The notes under the pieces are model-generated. The model was not told where the DNA came from. It was given only the letters and a program-made list of their open reading frames with translations, and did no database searches. Shown here in pieces: positions 55,762 to 63,990 of a stretch of 64,000 nt of DNA (the first letter of the stretch is position 1; each line of letters starts with the position of its first letter). Source of the stretch: Fontibacillus panacisegetis (GTDB taxonomy: Bacteria > Bacillota > Bacilli > Paenibacillales > Paenibacillaceae). The stretch covers positions 17,650 through 81,649 of the forward strand of contig NZ_FNBG01000022.1 of assembly GCF_900102215.1 (NCBI RefSeq), read 5' to 3'. Made by a program: the position numbers and the translations under genes.

Positions 55762-56523
55762 TTACTCTACTACAATCACTTCTACGCCTTTCTTCTCAAG
55801 CTCCTTCTTGTACTCTACATCAATTTCGTTAATAACCAGCTTATCTATATCCGAAATATCACATAGATGACAGAACACTTTCTTGTTCAGTTTCGTACTA
55901 TCCGTTACCATAATAACCTCTTCAGCCGCACCAATCATCGCCTTTTTTGTCTCAACCTCCTGCATCGTCCGATTGGATATTCCGAATTGCAGATCAATCG
56001 CATCGCAGCCCAGAAAGGTTTTATTTACATGTACTTTCTTGAAAAAATCGACTGTCTGGTCTCCTACAAGCGTGTACACAGATTCATTCAGAACACCACC
56101 CGAAACCATAAGTGTGACATCACGTTTATGTGCCATCTCCATTGATATTTTGATGTCATTAGTGAGCACTGTCACTTGTTGATTACGAATGTTTCTAGCT
56201 ACTTCAAGCGTAGTTGAACCAGCATCGAAAATTACGATATCATCTTCCTCAATCATCCCCGCTGCTACCAATCCGATTTTTTGCTTAGCCTCTGTATTGG
56301 ACTCAAGCTTGCTCGAAGAAGGGATCTCATAAGAAAATTTGTTCGTAATAGACATGACGCCCCCGTGTGTCTTGATGACCAGACCTTTCTCCGCCAAATC
56401 ATCGAGATCTCGCCGAATCGTCACTTTCGACACACCGAATAAAGCGCTTAATTCATTTACGTTTGCTTTCTTTTTCTTATCAATATATTGCAGGATCTTC
56501 TCCTGTCTCTCAATTTGAAACAC
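55762..56523 (-). CDS. DeoR-family transcriptional regulator
   Basis: A 253-residue regulator with an N-terminal DeoR helix-turn-helix (RQEKILQYIDKKKKANVNEL, FGVSKVTIRRDLDDLAEKGL, KTHGGVMS) and a C-terminal sugar-phosphate isomerase-like sensor domain with DDIVIFDAGSTTLEVAR, TNDIKISMEM and VTDSTKLNKKVF. Such regulators respond to phosphorylated sugars. The GTG at 56523 (VFQIERQEKIL) matches the family start and follows GGGG by eight bases; the ATG at 56541 lacks a site. Located between the two catabolic blocks, it is the obvious local regulator, sensing perhaps the product of the FGGY kinase. Confidence 0.93.
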   Translation of the reverse strand: MFQIERQEKILQYIDKKKKANVNELSALFGVSKVTIRRDLDDLAEKGLVIKTHGGVMSITNKFSYEIPSSSKLESNTEAKQKIGLVAAGMIEEDDIVIFDAGSTTLEVARNIRNQQVTVLTNDIKISMEMAHKRDVTLMVSGGVLNESVYTLVGDQTVDFFKKVHVNKTFLGCDAIDLQFGISNRTMQEVETKKAMIGAAEEVIMVTDSTKLNKKVFCHLCDISDIDKLVINEIDVEYKKELEKKGVEVIVVE

Positions 56524-56557
56524 TATATTATCCCCACCCATTATGGAATCTATGAAG

Positions 56558-56585
56558 ATTATACTTTCTTATATCTTAAAAGCAA
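56558..56585 (-). promoter_or_regulatory. Probable promoter of the deoR-type gene
   Basis: On the minus strand TTGCTT (plus 56580-56585) and TATAAT (56558-56563) are spaced by 16 bases, 35 bases before the GTG start. Confidence 0.5.
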
Positions 56586-56618
56586 TAGGAATAAGAGTTA
56601 GATTCACCCTTATTCCTA
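56586..56618 (-). terminator. Hairpin after the first phosphorylase-like gene
   Basis: TAGGAATAAG and CTTATTCCTA are perfect 10-bp arms with a 13-base loop. The T-run after it (TTGCTTTT) is interrupted, so termination may be partial, letting some transcripts reach the regulator gene. Confidence 0.5.
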
Positions 56619-56650
56619 TCCTTCTCATTCAATATCGATCATAAACGGAT

Positions 56651-57367
56651 CTATACTAAAGCCAAAGCAATCTCCATCATCCCCGTAAAGGTCTTTTCTC
56701 GCTCTTCAGCTGTAGTTGGCGTATCTCCCGGTTTATCCGAAATCGTAATCATACACAGGGCATTTTTACCTGCTCTCGCGGCATTCATATACAAAGCCGC
56801 TGCCTCCATTTCAGAAGCAAGCACACCCATTTTAATCCATCCGTTATCATGCTTATCCGCATTATCGCAGTAGAATACATCCCCTGAAATGATGTTGCCC
56901 ACCCGCACAGGTATACCCCTGCTTTCCGCAGCATCTACGGCCTTCTCGATCAAATCATAGCTGGCTACAGGACAAAAGGTTCCTGGCAGCTCAAAACTTT
57001 TGGCATAACCCGAATCTGTACAAGCTCCCATTCCGATAATAATATCGCGCATCTTTACATCCGGCTGAATAGCACCCGAGGAACCAATTCTGATGATGTT
57101 ATCAACATCATAGAAATTAAACAGTTCATATGTGTATATACCCACTGACGGCATACCCATTCCATGCCCCATTACCGATACAGGTTTACCATTATACGTT
57201 CCTGTATAGCCTAGCATATTCCGCACAGTATTAAAGCACACTGGATTATCTAGAAATTTCTCTGCAATGAACTTTGCACGAAGCGGGTCCCCTGGCATCA
57301 GAACAGTTTTGGCAATATCTCCAAGCTTAGCCGTATTATGAAGTGTTGGTGTTGATGTATGACTCAT
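56651..57367 (-). CDS. deoD: Purine-nucleoside phosphorylase, DeoD type
   Basis: A 238-residue hexameric-type phosphorylase splitting purine nucleosides into base and (deoxy)ribose-1-phosphate. The phosphate-site residues are present: Gly and Arg in LMPGDPLRAKFIAE, Arg in FNTVRNMLGYTGTYNG, and Arg/Ser in IIRIGSSGAIQPD. The nucleoside-site EMEAAALYMNAA and the catalytic Asp in ITISDKPGDTPTTAEERE are intact. GGGGAGAG precedes the ATG. It lies 18 bases downstream of a divergent paralogue. Its presence with a BmpA-type importer points to nucleoside catabolism. Specificity towards a modified purine nucleoside cannot be excluded. Confidence 0.93.
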   Translation of the reverse strand: MSHTSTPTLHNTAKLGDIAKTVLMPGDPLRAKFIAEKFLDNPVCFNTVRNMLGYTGTYNGKPVSVMGHGMGMPSVGIYTYELFNFYDVDNIIRIGSSGAIQPDVKMRDIIIGMGACTDSGYAKSFELPGTFCPVASYDLIEKAVDAAESRGIPVRVGNIISGDVFYCDNADKHDNGWIKMGVLASEMEAAALYMNAARAGKNALCMITISDKPGDTPTTAEEREKTFTGMMEIALALV

Positions 57368-57385
57368 ACTAACCGCTCTCCCCTC

Positions 57386-58075
57386 TCATCCTAATTCCAA
57401 TGCAATGTTGATCGCTTTGTGGTATGTCTTCTCAGCCTCGGCATTTCCATAATCACCAGCAACCAACAGACTCAGCGCCTGTGCGCCAGCCCTTGCAGCT
57501 GTCAAGTATAGCGCAGCCGTCTCCATATCACGCAAGAGTATCCCCATTTTGATCCATCTGTCCCAAACCTTCTGGTCATCCGGATAGAAAACATCTGTAG
57601 TCAGCACCGTCCCAACACGGTAGCTTATCCCTTCATCCTTGGCCAAATTCACTGCACTTCGTACTAGCTGATAATCCGCAATAGGCGCAAACGACCCCGG
57701 AAGCTCATAGCTATCTGCGTAATTGGAATAAGAGGTGCTGGCCCCCATTGCAATTATGAGCTCAGAAGGCGACAGATCCGGTTGAATCGGATTAGAAAAT
57801 CCAAGCTTAACAATTCGTTCGACTCCATAAAACTGAAATAACTCATACGTATAGATTCCTGTGGACGGCATACCAATACCGCTGCCCATTACCGAGATTT
57901 TTTTACCCTTGTATGTCCCTGTGTATCCCAGCATGTTACGCACCTGATTGAAGCGTTTAGAGTCGTACAAAAAATTTTCTGCGATATATTGGGCTGCCAG
58001 CGGATCTGCGGGCATCAGTACCGTCTTGGCAATATCCTCAGCCCCTGCAGTCATATGCGGTGTTGGTATACTCAT
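57386..58075 (-). CDS. Divergent DeoD-like paralogue lacking the phosphate-binding residues
   Basis: A 229-residue protein clearly homologous to the next gene (FNQVRNMLGYTGTYKG, GIGMPSTGIYTYELFQFY, DMETAALYLTAA) but changed in the phosphate pocket: GDPLRA has become ADPLAA, the second Arg is Lys (RIVKLGFSNPIQ) and the pocket Ser is Phe by my alignment. The C-terminal catalytic loop is shortened to VAGDYGNAEAEKTYHK. The frame is intact and has a good ribosome site (GGAGG, eight bases before ATG 58075), so it is not decayed. It may be a hydrolase, a binding partner forming mixed hexamers with its neighbour, or a sensor. Confidence 0.85.
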   Translation of the reverse strand: MSIPTPHMTAGAEDIAKTVLMPADPLAAQYIAENFLYDSKRFNQVRNMLGYTGTYKGKKISVMGSGIGMPSTGIYTYELFQFYGVERIVKLGFSNPIQPDLSPSELIIAMGASTSYSNYADSYELPGSFAPIADYQLVRSAVNLAKDEGISYRVGTVLTTDVFYPDDQKVWDRWIKMGILLRDMETAALYLTAARAGAQALSLLVAGDYGNAEAEKTYHKAINIALELG

Positions 58076-58119
58076 GATGTTTCCCTCCATCTATTAAAAT
58101 GAAAATTCAGAATGTAAGA

Positions 58120-59631
58120 TTATGCATTCAAATAAAGATCAGTAGTCTCATGCATCCAGTCTTTAAAGGTAGGATAAATTTTGCGATATTGCTCAAAGAA
58201 TCGTTTGTAGCGAGCATGATTGTCAGGGTTCGGCTTAATCACCTTGTCAAAGGTCACCATCTCTTGAACCGCTTCCCTCAGACCCGGATATTCCCCGACA
58301 GCCGTTGCAACACAAATCGCAGCCCCCAAGCACGGCGCCTGTGGTTCAGAAGGAACATTCACGATGACGTTGCTCACATCCGCATGAATTTGCAAATACA
58401 AATCTGAATTTGTAGTCCCGCCGGCGATATTGATTTCTTTCACCTCGAAGCCATTTTCCCTGAACTGCACCAGCAAATTCTCCGTGCCATAGGCGATCCC
58501 CTCCATCAACGCACGGTACATATGGGCCCGAGTATGATGCAGCGACAAGCCATAGAACATGCCTCTGACTTTAGAATCCAAATAAGGATGACGATTGCCT
58601 TGCCAATAATCTAGTGCAATTAACCCCTCTGAACCAATGGGGAGATTCTCTGCTTCCTTATTCAAATAATCGTACACAGAGACCCCTTCTAGCTCAAGAT
58701 CTCTGCAAAACTCCCTCTTAAACCAGCTTAGAATAGAACCTGATGAGACCTGCCCCTGGTAAGAGGTATAGTAACCCTGTATCAAATTATCGGGTCCAGT
58801 GTTGATCTTTCCCTCATTGAACAACGGCTCTTCTGTTAGCGCCATCGCCAGATTGGAGGAACCGGTAATTAATGCGATTCTTCCAGGTTCGTATACACCC
58901 ATGCCAAGAACACCGATGGACGAGTCGATGCCTCCTTGAGCAACAATGGTATGGCAGTCAAGCCCCAGATCATCGGCCGCTTCTTTAGTTAGCATCCCGA
59001 TGTTATCCCCGACTGTAAATACATGATCACCAGGAAACTTCGATACAGCTTCCTCCAGCCCGATTTTCCGATAGAACTCTTCTGCAAATCCTTTTTCACG
59101 AGCATTATATCCCCAGTTGCAGGAATTATTGATATTGATAGACCACTTGCCCGTTAGCTTGAAAGTCATCCAATCCTGATATTCGCAAAAAACCTCAGCC
59201 CGATCATAGTTATTACACTCATGCCGTTTCAGCCACAACAGCTTGCCAGGCATCCATTCTGCCGATAACTTCGAGCCTGTTAATTCAGCAATATCAACAA
59301 CCTCTTGGGCCGCTCTGACATCCATCCAAATCAGGCAATCCCTAACCGGCGTGCCATCCTTCATGCTAAGCACCACACTACAGCTTGTTGTCGTCGTACT
59401 TAGCCCAAGTATTCTATCCTTTGAAATTCCTGTCGAGGCAAGAACTGTGCCGATACTCTCTTTCAAAGCTTGCCACCAATCATCTGGAGATTGCTCGGCC
59501 CACCCAGTATGAATATGCTTTGTATTATATTCGGTAGCTGCAAAACCAAGCGGACTACCCTTAAGATCATAAAGTCCCACTCGAATACTCCCGGTCCCTC
59601 CGTCAATTCCCATTAGAACATCTCTAACCAA
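58120..59631 (-). CDS. FGGY-family carbohydrate kinase
   Basis: A sugar kinase of about 503 residues: phosphate-1 motif MGIDGGTGSIRVGLYDLKG, DCLIWMDVRAAQEV, the catalytic-Asp region IVAQGGIDSSIGVLGMGV and the adenosine motif NIAGGTTNSDLYLQIHADV followed by APCLGAAICVA. It resembles YoaC/xylulokinase/ribulokinase-type members; the sugar cannot be chosen. GGGGAGG lies directly against the ATG at 59637, so the TTG at 59631, six bases away, is the likelier start. Lying between the M42 and phosphorylase genes, it probably phosphorylates the sugar released from the nucleoside or an isomer. Its product may be the DeoR inducer. Confidence 0.88.
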   Translation of the reverse strand: MVRDVLMGIDGGTGSIRVGLYDLKGSPLGFAATEYNTKHIHTGWAEQSPDDWWQALKESIGTVLASTGISKDRILGLSTTTTSCSVVLSMKDGTPVRDCLIWMDVRAAQEVVDIAELTGSKLSAEWMPGKLLWLKRHECNNYDRAEVFCEYQDWMTFKLTGKWSININNSCNWGYNAREKGFAEEFYRKIGLEEAVSKFPGDHVFTVGDNIGMLTKEAADDLGLDCHTIVAQGGIDSSIGVLGMGVYEPGRIALITGSSNLAMALTEEPLFNEGKINTGPDNLIQGYYTSYQGQVSSGSILSWFKREFCRDLELEGVSVYDYLNKEAENLPIGSEGLIALDYWQGNRHPYLDSKVRGMFYGLSLHHTRAHMYRALMEGIAYGTENLLVQFRENGFEVKEINIAGGTTNSDLYLQIHADVSNVIVNVPSEPQAPCLGAAICVATAVGEYPGLREAVQEMVTFDKVIKPNPDNHARYKRFFEQYRKIYPTFKDWMHETTDLYLNA

Positions 59632-59662
59632 GCTCATCCTCCCCTTCTGTCTGCATCATCTA

Positions 59663-60763
59663 CTAATAGCGGTTCAGGTTGAAATTGCGATCGACAGAAT
59701 TCAAAAATGCAGCTACTAATAGACCTACCATCTCCAAATCCTTTAAATCGCATATTTCCATAGGAGAGTGACTGTAACGGTCAGGCGTCCCCATATCCAG
59801 ACAAGGAATTCCTTCATTCTCAAGCTGCAAATAAGCGGTATCTGACAAAGCTCCTCTTGCGGCACAGCGTTGGAGTGGAATACCCTGTTCCTCGGCCGTT
59901 TTTTTCAATAATTGATACATCCCCTGATGTACAATATTTCCATTCAATGTACCCTTGCCGTGAAAATTAAACATCGTAACTCCAGGCCCGCCACCAAGCA
60001 CAATATTGTTTACACTTTTCTGATCCGGTGTATCACCTGCGCCAGGACTAAGCAAACAGATTGCCATATCCGTCTTCACAGTACGGGCCGCCATCATCGC
60101 GCCTCTTGCATTAAATTCTTCCATTACAGTTCCTACGAGATGAACCGTGCAGCGTGGTCTGTCATCGGATAAGACTGCAGCAATCTGAAGAAGATTGGTT
60201 AGACCTGTCGCATCATCCAGATAAGCTCCGGCAATACGATCATTTAACAACTCAGCGTAATATGGAGCGAATGTAATGGGACAACCCACGAAAATTCCGA
60301 GATCATTCACTTCCTTAACACTCCTTGCCCCTATATCGACAAACAAAGAGTTGAAGGAGTCTACCTTCGATTTGTCTTCTGGCGTCTGGCCGTGATAGGA
60401 TTTAGCAGCAATGATCCCCGGATAATATTCGCCCATCTCACTCCCTACCACGACCGCCTTACCTTGCACGATTTTCTCCGAAATCCCGCCAACACGATCA
60501 AATCGCAGAAAACCATCCGGTTCGATACAACTGATCACAAAGCCGATAACATCCATATGCGCAAAAACCATTACACTTGGAGCCTCCGAATCAGTTCCTT
60601 CAATCGTGCCAATTACATTTCCCATCTTGTCTATCTTCACTTGGTCAGCATAGGCTGATAAATCGCCCTTAAATTTGTAGGCCATACGCGATTCATAACC
60701 AGACAATCGAATAGTGCTCATATAATCCAACAATTTAGATTTAAGTTGCTCTTGCTGCAGCAT
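59663..60763 (-). CDS. M42-family metallopeptidase-like protein
   Basis: A 366-residue protein of the M42 (FrvX/glutamyl aminopeptidase-like) family: VMVFAHMDVIGFVI, AGAYLDDATGLTNLL, the Glu pair in GTVMEEFNARGAM, and the last His in DRYSHSPMEICDL. The segment that normally supplies another metal Asp (AIxxDVT) reads AICLLSPGAGDTPDQ, so one ligand seems lost. FrvX-like proteins occur in sugar operons without a known peptidase role. The ATG at 60763 is eight bases after GGGAG. It is the first gene of the upstream block, 67 bases after an operator-like site. Confidence 0.85.
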   Translation of the reverse strand: MLQQEQLKSKLLDYMSTIRLSGYESRMAYKFKGDLSAYADQVKIDKMGNVIGTIEGTDSEAPSVMVFAHMDVIGFVISCIEPDGFLRFDRVGGISEKIVQGKAVVVGSEMGEYYPGIIAAKSYHGQTPEDKSKVDSFNSLFVDIGARSVKEVNDLGIFVGCPITFAPYYAELLNDRIAGAYLDDATGLTNLLQIAAVLSDDRPRCTVHLVGTVMEEFNARGAMMAARTVKTDMAICLLSPGAGDTPDQKSVNNIVLGGGPGVTMFNFHGKGTLNGNIVHQGMYQLLKKTAEEQGIPLQRCAARGALSDTAYLQLENEGIPCLDMGTPDRYSHSPMEICDLKDLEMVGLLVAAFLNSVDRNFNLNRY

Positions 60764-60829
60764 AAAATGATCTCCCTTCCCTCTGAAAAACGGGCTAGCA
60801 ACCAACGAGTGAACTTATTTGTTTCTAAA

Positions 60830-60887
60830 TGATAATTTATGATCGTTTATATTTCCTTATTATAGTGACTGGATAATGTATTGTAAA
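60830..60887 (-). promoter_or_regulatory. Promoter and operator-like site of the M42-kinase-phosphorylase block
   Basis: On the minus strand TTTACA (plus 60882-60887) and TATAAT (60859-60864) are spaced by 17 bases. TGATAATTTATGATC (60830-60844) lies about 15 bases downstream of the -10, where a repressor would block transcription. It matches the repeated site at 55586-55621. Confidence 0.65.
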
Positions 60888-60973
60888 GATATATGTAAGA
60901 TAATATTACATGAAAGATTTCTGCACAGATTTTGTCTCTCCCTCTGGAGACGGTGTACACCGAACCAAATACT

Positions 60974-61147
60974 TGCAAAAATACATGTATTTACATTCAG
61001 AGTCGCTATTTTTTGAAAAAAGCCTGCAAAAGTACATGTATTTCTAAGCTTTCAGCTTAAAACTAGTCCTCCGGTCTGAAAAAAATGTATTATTGCAGGT
61101 ATTCTGCTCTTTCGCCTATATCATGACAATAAAGATGTACTTTTGCA
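60974..61147. repeat. Intergenic repeat cluster
   Basis: TGCAAAAATACATGTATTT at 60974-60992 and TGCAAAAGTACATGTATTT at 61025-61043 differ by one base, and the inverse ATGTACTTTTGCA lies at 61135-61147. The rest of the 588-base gap 60764-61351 has no gene apart from the promoter at 60830-60887 and the terminator at 61268. Possibly remnants of a dispersed palindromic element. Confidence 0.55.
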
Positions 61148-61267
61148 TCTATTTAACCACGAGGTTCTGGAAATCTGAGGTCCTAAGGTTCCGAGGTTCC
61201 GCCTCAGTTTCTGTACAGGAATCCGTCGCTCCGTCGCCGACCGGTTCTCCCCTCCTATCACCAAATT

Positions 61268-61303
61268 AAAAAAGGCCGACATCGATATAAATCGATGTCG
61301 GCC
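61268..61303 (-). terminator. Terminator of folE
   Basis: A perfect 13-bp stem (GGCCGACATCGAT and its inverse, four-base loop) followed on the minus strand by a T-run (61268-61273), 49 bases after the folE stop. Confidence 0.9.
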
Positions 61304-61351
61304 TCAATCTTTATTCGTTACTACTATTAACTAAAACGAACTAACACTATT

Positions 61352-61945
61352 CTATCCCTTGATCAACGACATAAATTCAGCCCTTGAAGCAGCATCCGTA
61401 CGGAAATTCCCCCGGACAGCGGACGTGATTGTCTTGCTTCCCGGTTTTTTCACGCCCCGTGCGCACATGCATAAATGTTCACCTTCAACGACGACCATAA
61501 CACCTTGCGGCTTCAGTACTTCATCCATAATGTCGGCAATCTGGCTAGTAATTCTCTCCTGAACTTGAAGTCTACGTGTAACTGCCTCTACCAGACGAGC
61601 CAATTTGCTAAGTCCAGCAATTCTACCGCTAGGAATGTATCCAATGTGCACTTTGCCGAAGAAAGGCGCCATATGATGTTCGCATTGGCTGTAATATACA
61701 ATATCCTTCACGATAACAAGCTCTTCGTGATTCTCTTCGAACGTAACACCAAGCACATCATGGGGATCGACCTCGTACCCTGCAAAAATTTCCTCATACA
61801 TACGGGTAACCCGTGCCGGTGTTTCAATGAGTCCTTCACGCTCTACATCTTCACCAATCAGCTTCAATATCTCGCGAACATGATGCTCAATCCGTTCACG
61901 ATTATCGCCAACCTGTTTGTTTACGTAATCTTTAACTCCTGACAT
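61352..61945 (-). CDS. folE: GTP cyclohydrolase I
   Basis: A 197-residue enzyme converting GTP to dihydroneopterin triphosphate, the first step of folate synthesis. The zinc ligands are in [19 protein letters not shown] and [36 protein letters not shown] and [10 protein letters not shown] are also typical. GGAAGGAGGAGG precedes the ATG. It is apparently monocistronic with a strong terminator. Confidence 0.97.
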   Translation of the reverse strand: MSGVKDYVNKQVGDNRERIEHHVREILKLIGEDVEREGLIETPARVTRMYEEIFAGYEVDPHDVLGVTFEENHEELVIVKDIVYYSQCEHHMAPFFGKVHIGYIPSGRIAGLSKLARLVEAVTRRLQVQERITSQIADIMDEVLKPQGVMVVVEGEHLCMCARGVKKPGSKTITSAVRGNFRTDAASRAEFMSLIKG

Positions 61946-61987
61946 TCTAGCGCCTCCTCCTTCCAGAATAATTGTATCTGAATAGTT

Positions 61988-62224
61988 TTATTTTCTCTTG
62001 CTCTTTCCAGCTTGATTGACTTTACCGCCCTGATTCTTCATCATTTGTTGTGCACGCTGCATTTGTTTGCCGTTCAGGTTATAGCCCATTTGCTGAGCCA
62101 TCTTTTGCAGCATTTGAGGATCATTCTGCATCTTCGTAAGCTGTTTACGCAAATAAACAACACCGATGAAAAATCCGCCGACTAAACCGACGATTAAAGT
62201 AATAATAGGAATTACGATATCCAT
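61988..62224 (-). CDS. YneF-like (UPF0154) small membrane protein
   Basis: A 78-residue protein with one N-terminal helix (IVIPIITLIVGLVGGFFIGV) and the family segment LTKMQNDPQMLQKMAQQMGY, ending in a basic tail. UPF0154 proteins are conserved in Bacillota without a firm function. It lies 42 bases upstream of folE on the same strand. Confidence 0.9.
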   Translation of the reverse strand: MDIVIPIITLIVGLVGGFFIGVVYLRKQLTKMQNDPQMLQKMAQQMGYNLNGKQMQRAQQMMKNQGGKVNQAGKSKRK

Positions 62225-62313
62225 ATCAATGAGCCACCCCTGTATACAATCTCCGTGTCAATTCGCTAACAGCTAGGACACTCAACATATAATATCATTC
62301 ACTTTAACGCGAT

Positions 62314-63351
62314 TCAAGCAAGAACAGCTTCAATAAACAATGTTGTCTCTCTTGCCAAATCTACTTCCTTCACATCGATATCCTCTCCAGCCCCGCGAAT
62401 GACGCGAACTACCGGCCTTCCCGGCAATCCGCGATGCTGGCTTACAACGACTCCGGTTTCTTTGGTAGATAATCGAACTGAGGTCCCGGTAGGATATACG
62501 GATACAATTCTAGTAAATTCAATTAATACCTCATGATCCAGCTCCTGCTCTGAGGAAGCCATTAGCTTCTCACAAGCCTCATGAGGAAGCATAGCACGTC
62601 CTTCGCCAGTTCCCCCACCGCCAATCAGATTATCGTACATGTTGGCTACCGCTACAATTTTAGCGAACAAATGTATCGCCTCATGATCCAGACCTCGCGG
62701 AAATCCGCTCCCATTCAATCGTTCATGATGCTGTAGTGCAGTATGGGCAATCAGGAGATTGAATTCCCGTTTGTGCTTTAATAACTCAAATCCGCGCCAT
62801 GTATGATGATTTTTGGGATCATTCCTGTCGGCATCGTCTGGGAGAGAAATAGATTTTCCAATGTCATGAAGAAGCGACCCTACCGCCAAATCTTTTAATT
62901 GCGAATAATTCAACCCCATATTAAGTCCGATCATTGAGGATAGTAGACATACGTTAACCGCATGAATATAATCCGCATTATCCGCCGTCCGGATTTCCGT
63001 AAGCTGAAGCAGTACTTCCTTATTATTCAGCACATCCGTAAGAAGGGTGTCCACACTAGTGCTAATTTTTCGTGTGCTCCAATCCTTGCCCGATCTGATC
63101 GATTCCAGTGTCTCGCTCATTTCACGAAAAACCGCCTGCTTTGTAGCTTCACTTATAACATCTTCTATTTCAACATCTTCAAAATCAGCATCTTTGATAT
63201 AAAGCATGGTCACACCAATGCGCTTCAATGTACTAATCATGTATACAGTAAGCTGTACTCCTGCCGATAACAGCACTGTTCCATTTGCAGAATATACGGT
63301 TCTGCCGAGCAATTGCCCTGGTTCAATATCCTCTACACTCATGAATCTCAT
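62314..63351 (-). CDS. HD-GYP domain protein (putative cyclic-di-GMP phosphodiesterase)
   Basis: A 345-residue protein. An N-terminal DUF3391-like or beta segment precedes an HD-GYP domain: AVGSLLHDIGKSISLPDD with the HD pair, TALQHHERLNGSGFPRGLDH (GFP in place of GYP) and KIVAVANMYDNLIGG. HD-GYP enzymes hydrolyse cyclic-di-GMP through a di- or tri-metal site. A C-terminal segment (SVYPTGTSVRLSTKETGVVV) is the PilZ-free extension often seen in Paenibacillus and Bacillus relatives. No receiver domain is present, so its input is unknown. Confidence 0.88.
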   Translation of the reverse strand: MRFMSVEDIEPGQLLGRTVYSANGTVLLSAGVQLTVYMISTLKRIGVTMLYIKDADFEDVEIEDVISEATKQAVFREMSETLESIRSGKDWSTRKISTSVDTLLTDVLNNKEVLLQLTEIRTADNADYIHAVNVCLLSSMIGLNMGLNYSQLKDLAVGSLLHDIGKSISLPDDADRNDPKNHHTWRGFELLKHKREFNLLIAHTALQHHERLNGSGFPRGLDHEAIHLFAKIVAVANMYDNLIGGGGTGEGRAMLPHEACEKLMASSEQELDHEVLIEFTRIVSVYPTGTSVRLSTKETGVVVSQHRGLPGRPVVRVIRGAGEDIDVKEVDLARETTLFIEAVLA

Positions 63352-63441
63352 GTCTTATCCCCCTTGATAGCTATTAAATTCATTCAAAAGTGCAAGGAAG
63401 AATTTCGCGATTTGGCGGCGGATGCTAGCTTGAGGCATTAC

Positions 63442-63990
63442 TCACTGATCTTGTCCTGATCCATATTCCATATTCCGCTCAAGCGACAGCAGACTCTCTT
63501 TAATTGAAAGTCCACCTCCGTACCCGACCAGGCTTCCGTTAGAACCGATGACTCGGTGGCATGGCACAATGATAGGAATCGGGTTTTTGTTGTTAGCTCC
63601 GCCAACAGCCCGCACAGCTTTAGGTTGACCTATCATCTCCGCTATATCCTTATAAGAAGCAGTCTTAACATACGGAATGGTTAGCAATGCGTCCCAGACC
63701 TTACGCTGAAACTCACTCCCCTGTAAATCCAGCCGCAGATCAAATTGCCTGCGTTCACCCGCAAAGTACTCTTTAAGCTGCTGGTTAGCTGTAGACAACG
63801 CCTCCTTGGAGGCTACCATTTGTGATCCCTTATAATAACGCTGCATCCAACGATTCAAGACATCAGAACAATCACTATAGGGACCAAATTCAATATGGCA
63901 TAGGCCACGTGTACTGGTTACCAGAGTCAGCTTACCGATCACCGAATCCATTTCATCATAATAAAGCACTTGATCCTCGCTCAATACCAC
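63442..63990 (-). CDS. Methylated-DNA--protein-cysteine methyltransferase (Ogt/MGMT)
   Basis: A suicide DNA-repair protein of at least 182 residues removing alkyl groups from O6-alkylguanine. The acceptor cysteine is in PIPIIVPCHRVIGSNGS, preceded by AVGGANNKNP and followed by GYGGGLSIKESLLSLE. The N-terminal ribonuclease-like domain (SVIGKLTLVTSTRGLCHIEF) is present. A GTG at 63990 is the first start visible, but the frame stays open to the window end, so the true start may lie just outside. Confidence 0.9.
   Translation of the reverse strand: MVLSEDQVLYYDEMDSVIGKLTLVTSTRGLCHIEFGPYSDCSDVLNRWMQRYYKGSQMVASKEALSTANQQLKEYFAGERRQFDLRLDLQGSEFQRKVWDALLTIPYVKTASYKDIAEMIGQPKAVRAVGGANNKNPIPIIVPCHRVIGSNGSLVGYGGGLSIKESLLSLERNMEYGSGQDQ

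Noticed and set aside
57386..58075. Second DeoD-like gene as a decaying duplicate
   Set aside because: The frame is intact, has a strong ribosome site, is tightly packed in the operon and keeps the nucleoside-site residues, which argues for a selected new role.
60974..61147. CRISPR array
   Set aside because: Only two direct copies with an irregular third inverse copy, no regular spacers and no cas genes.
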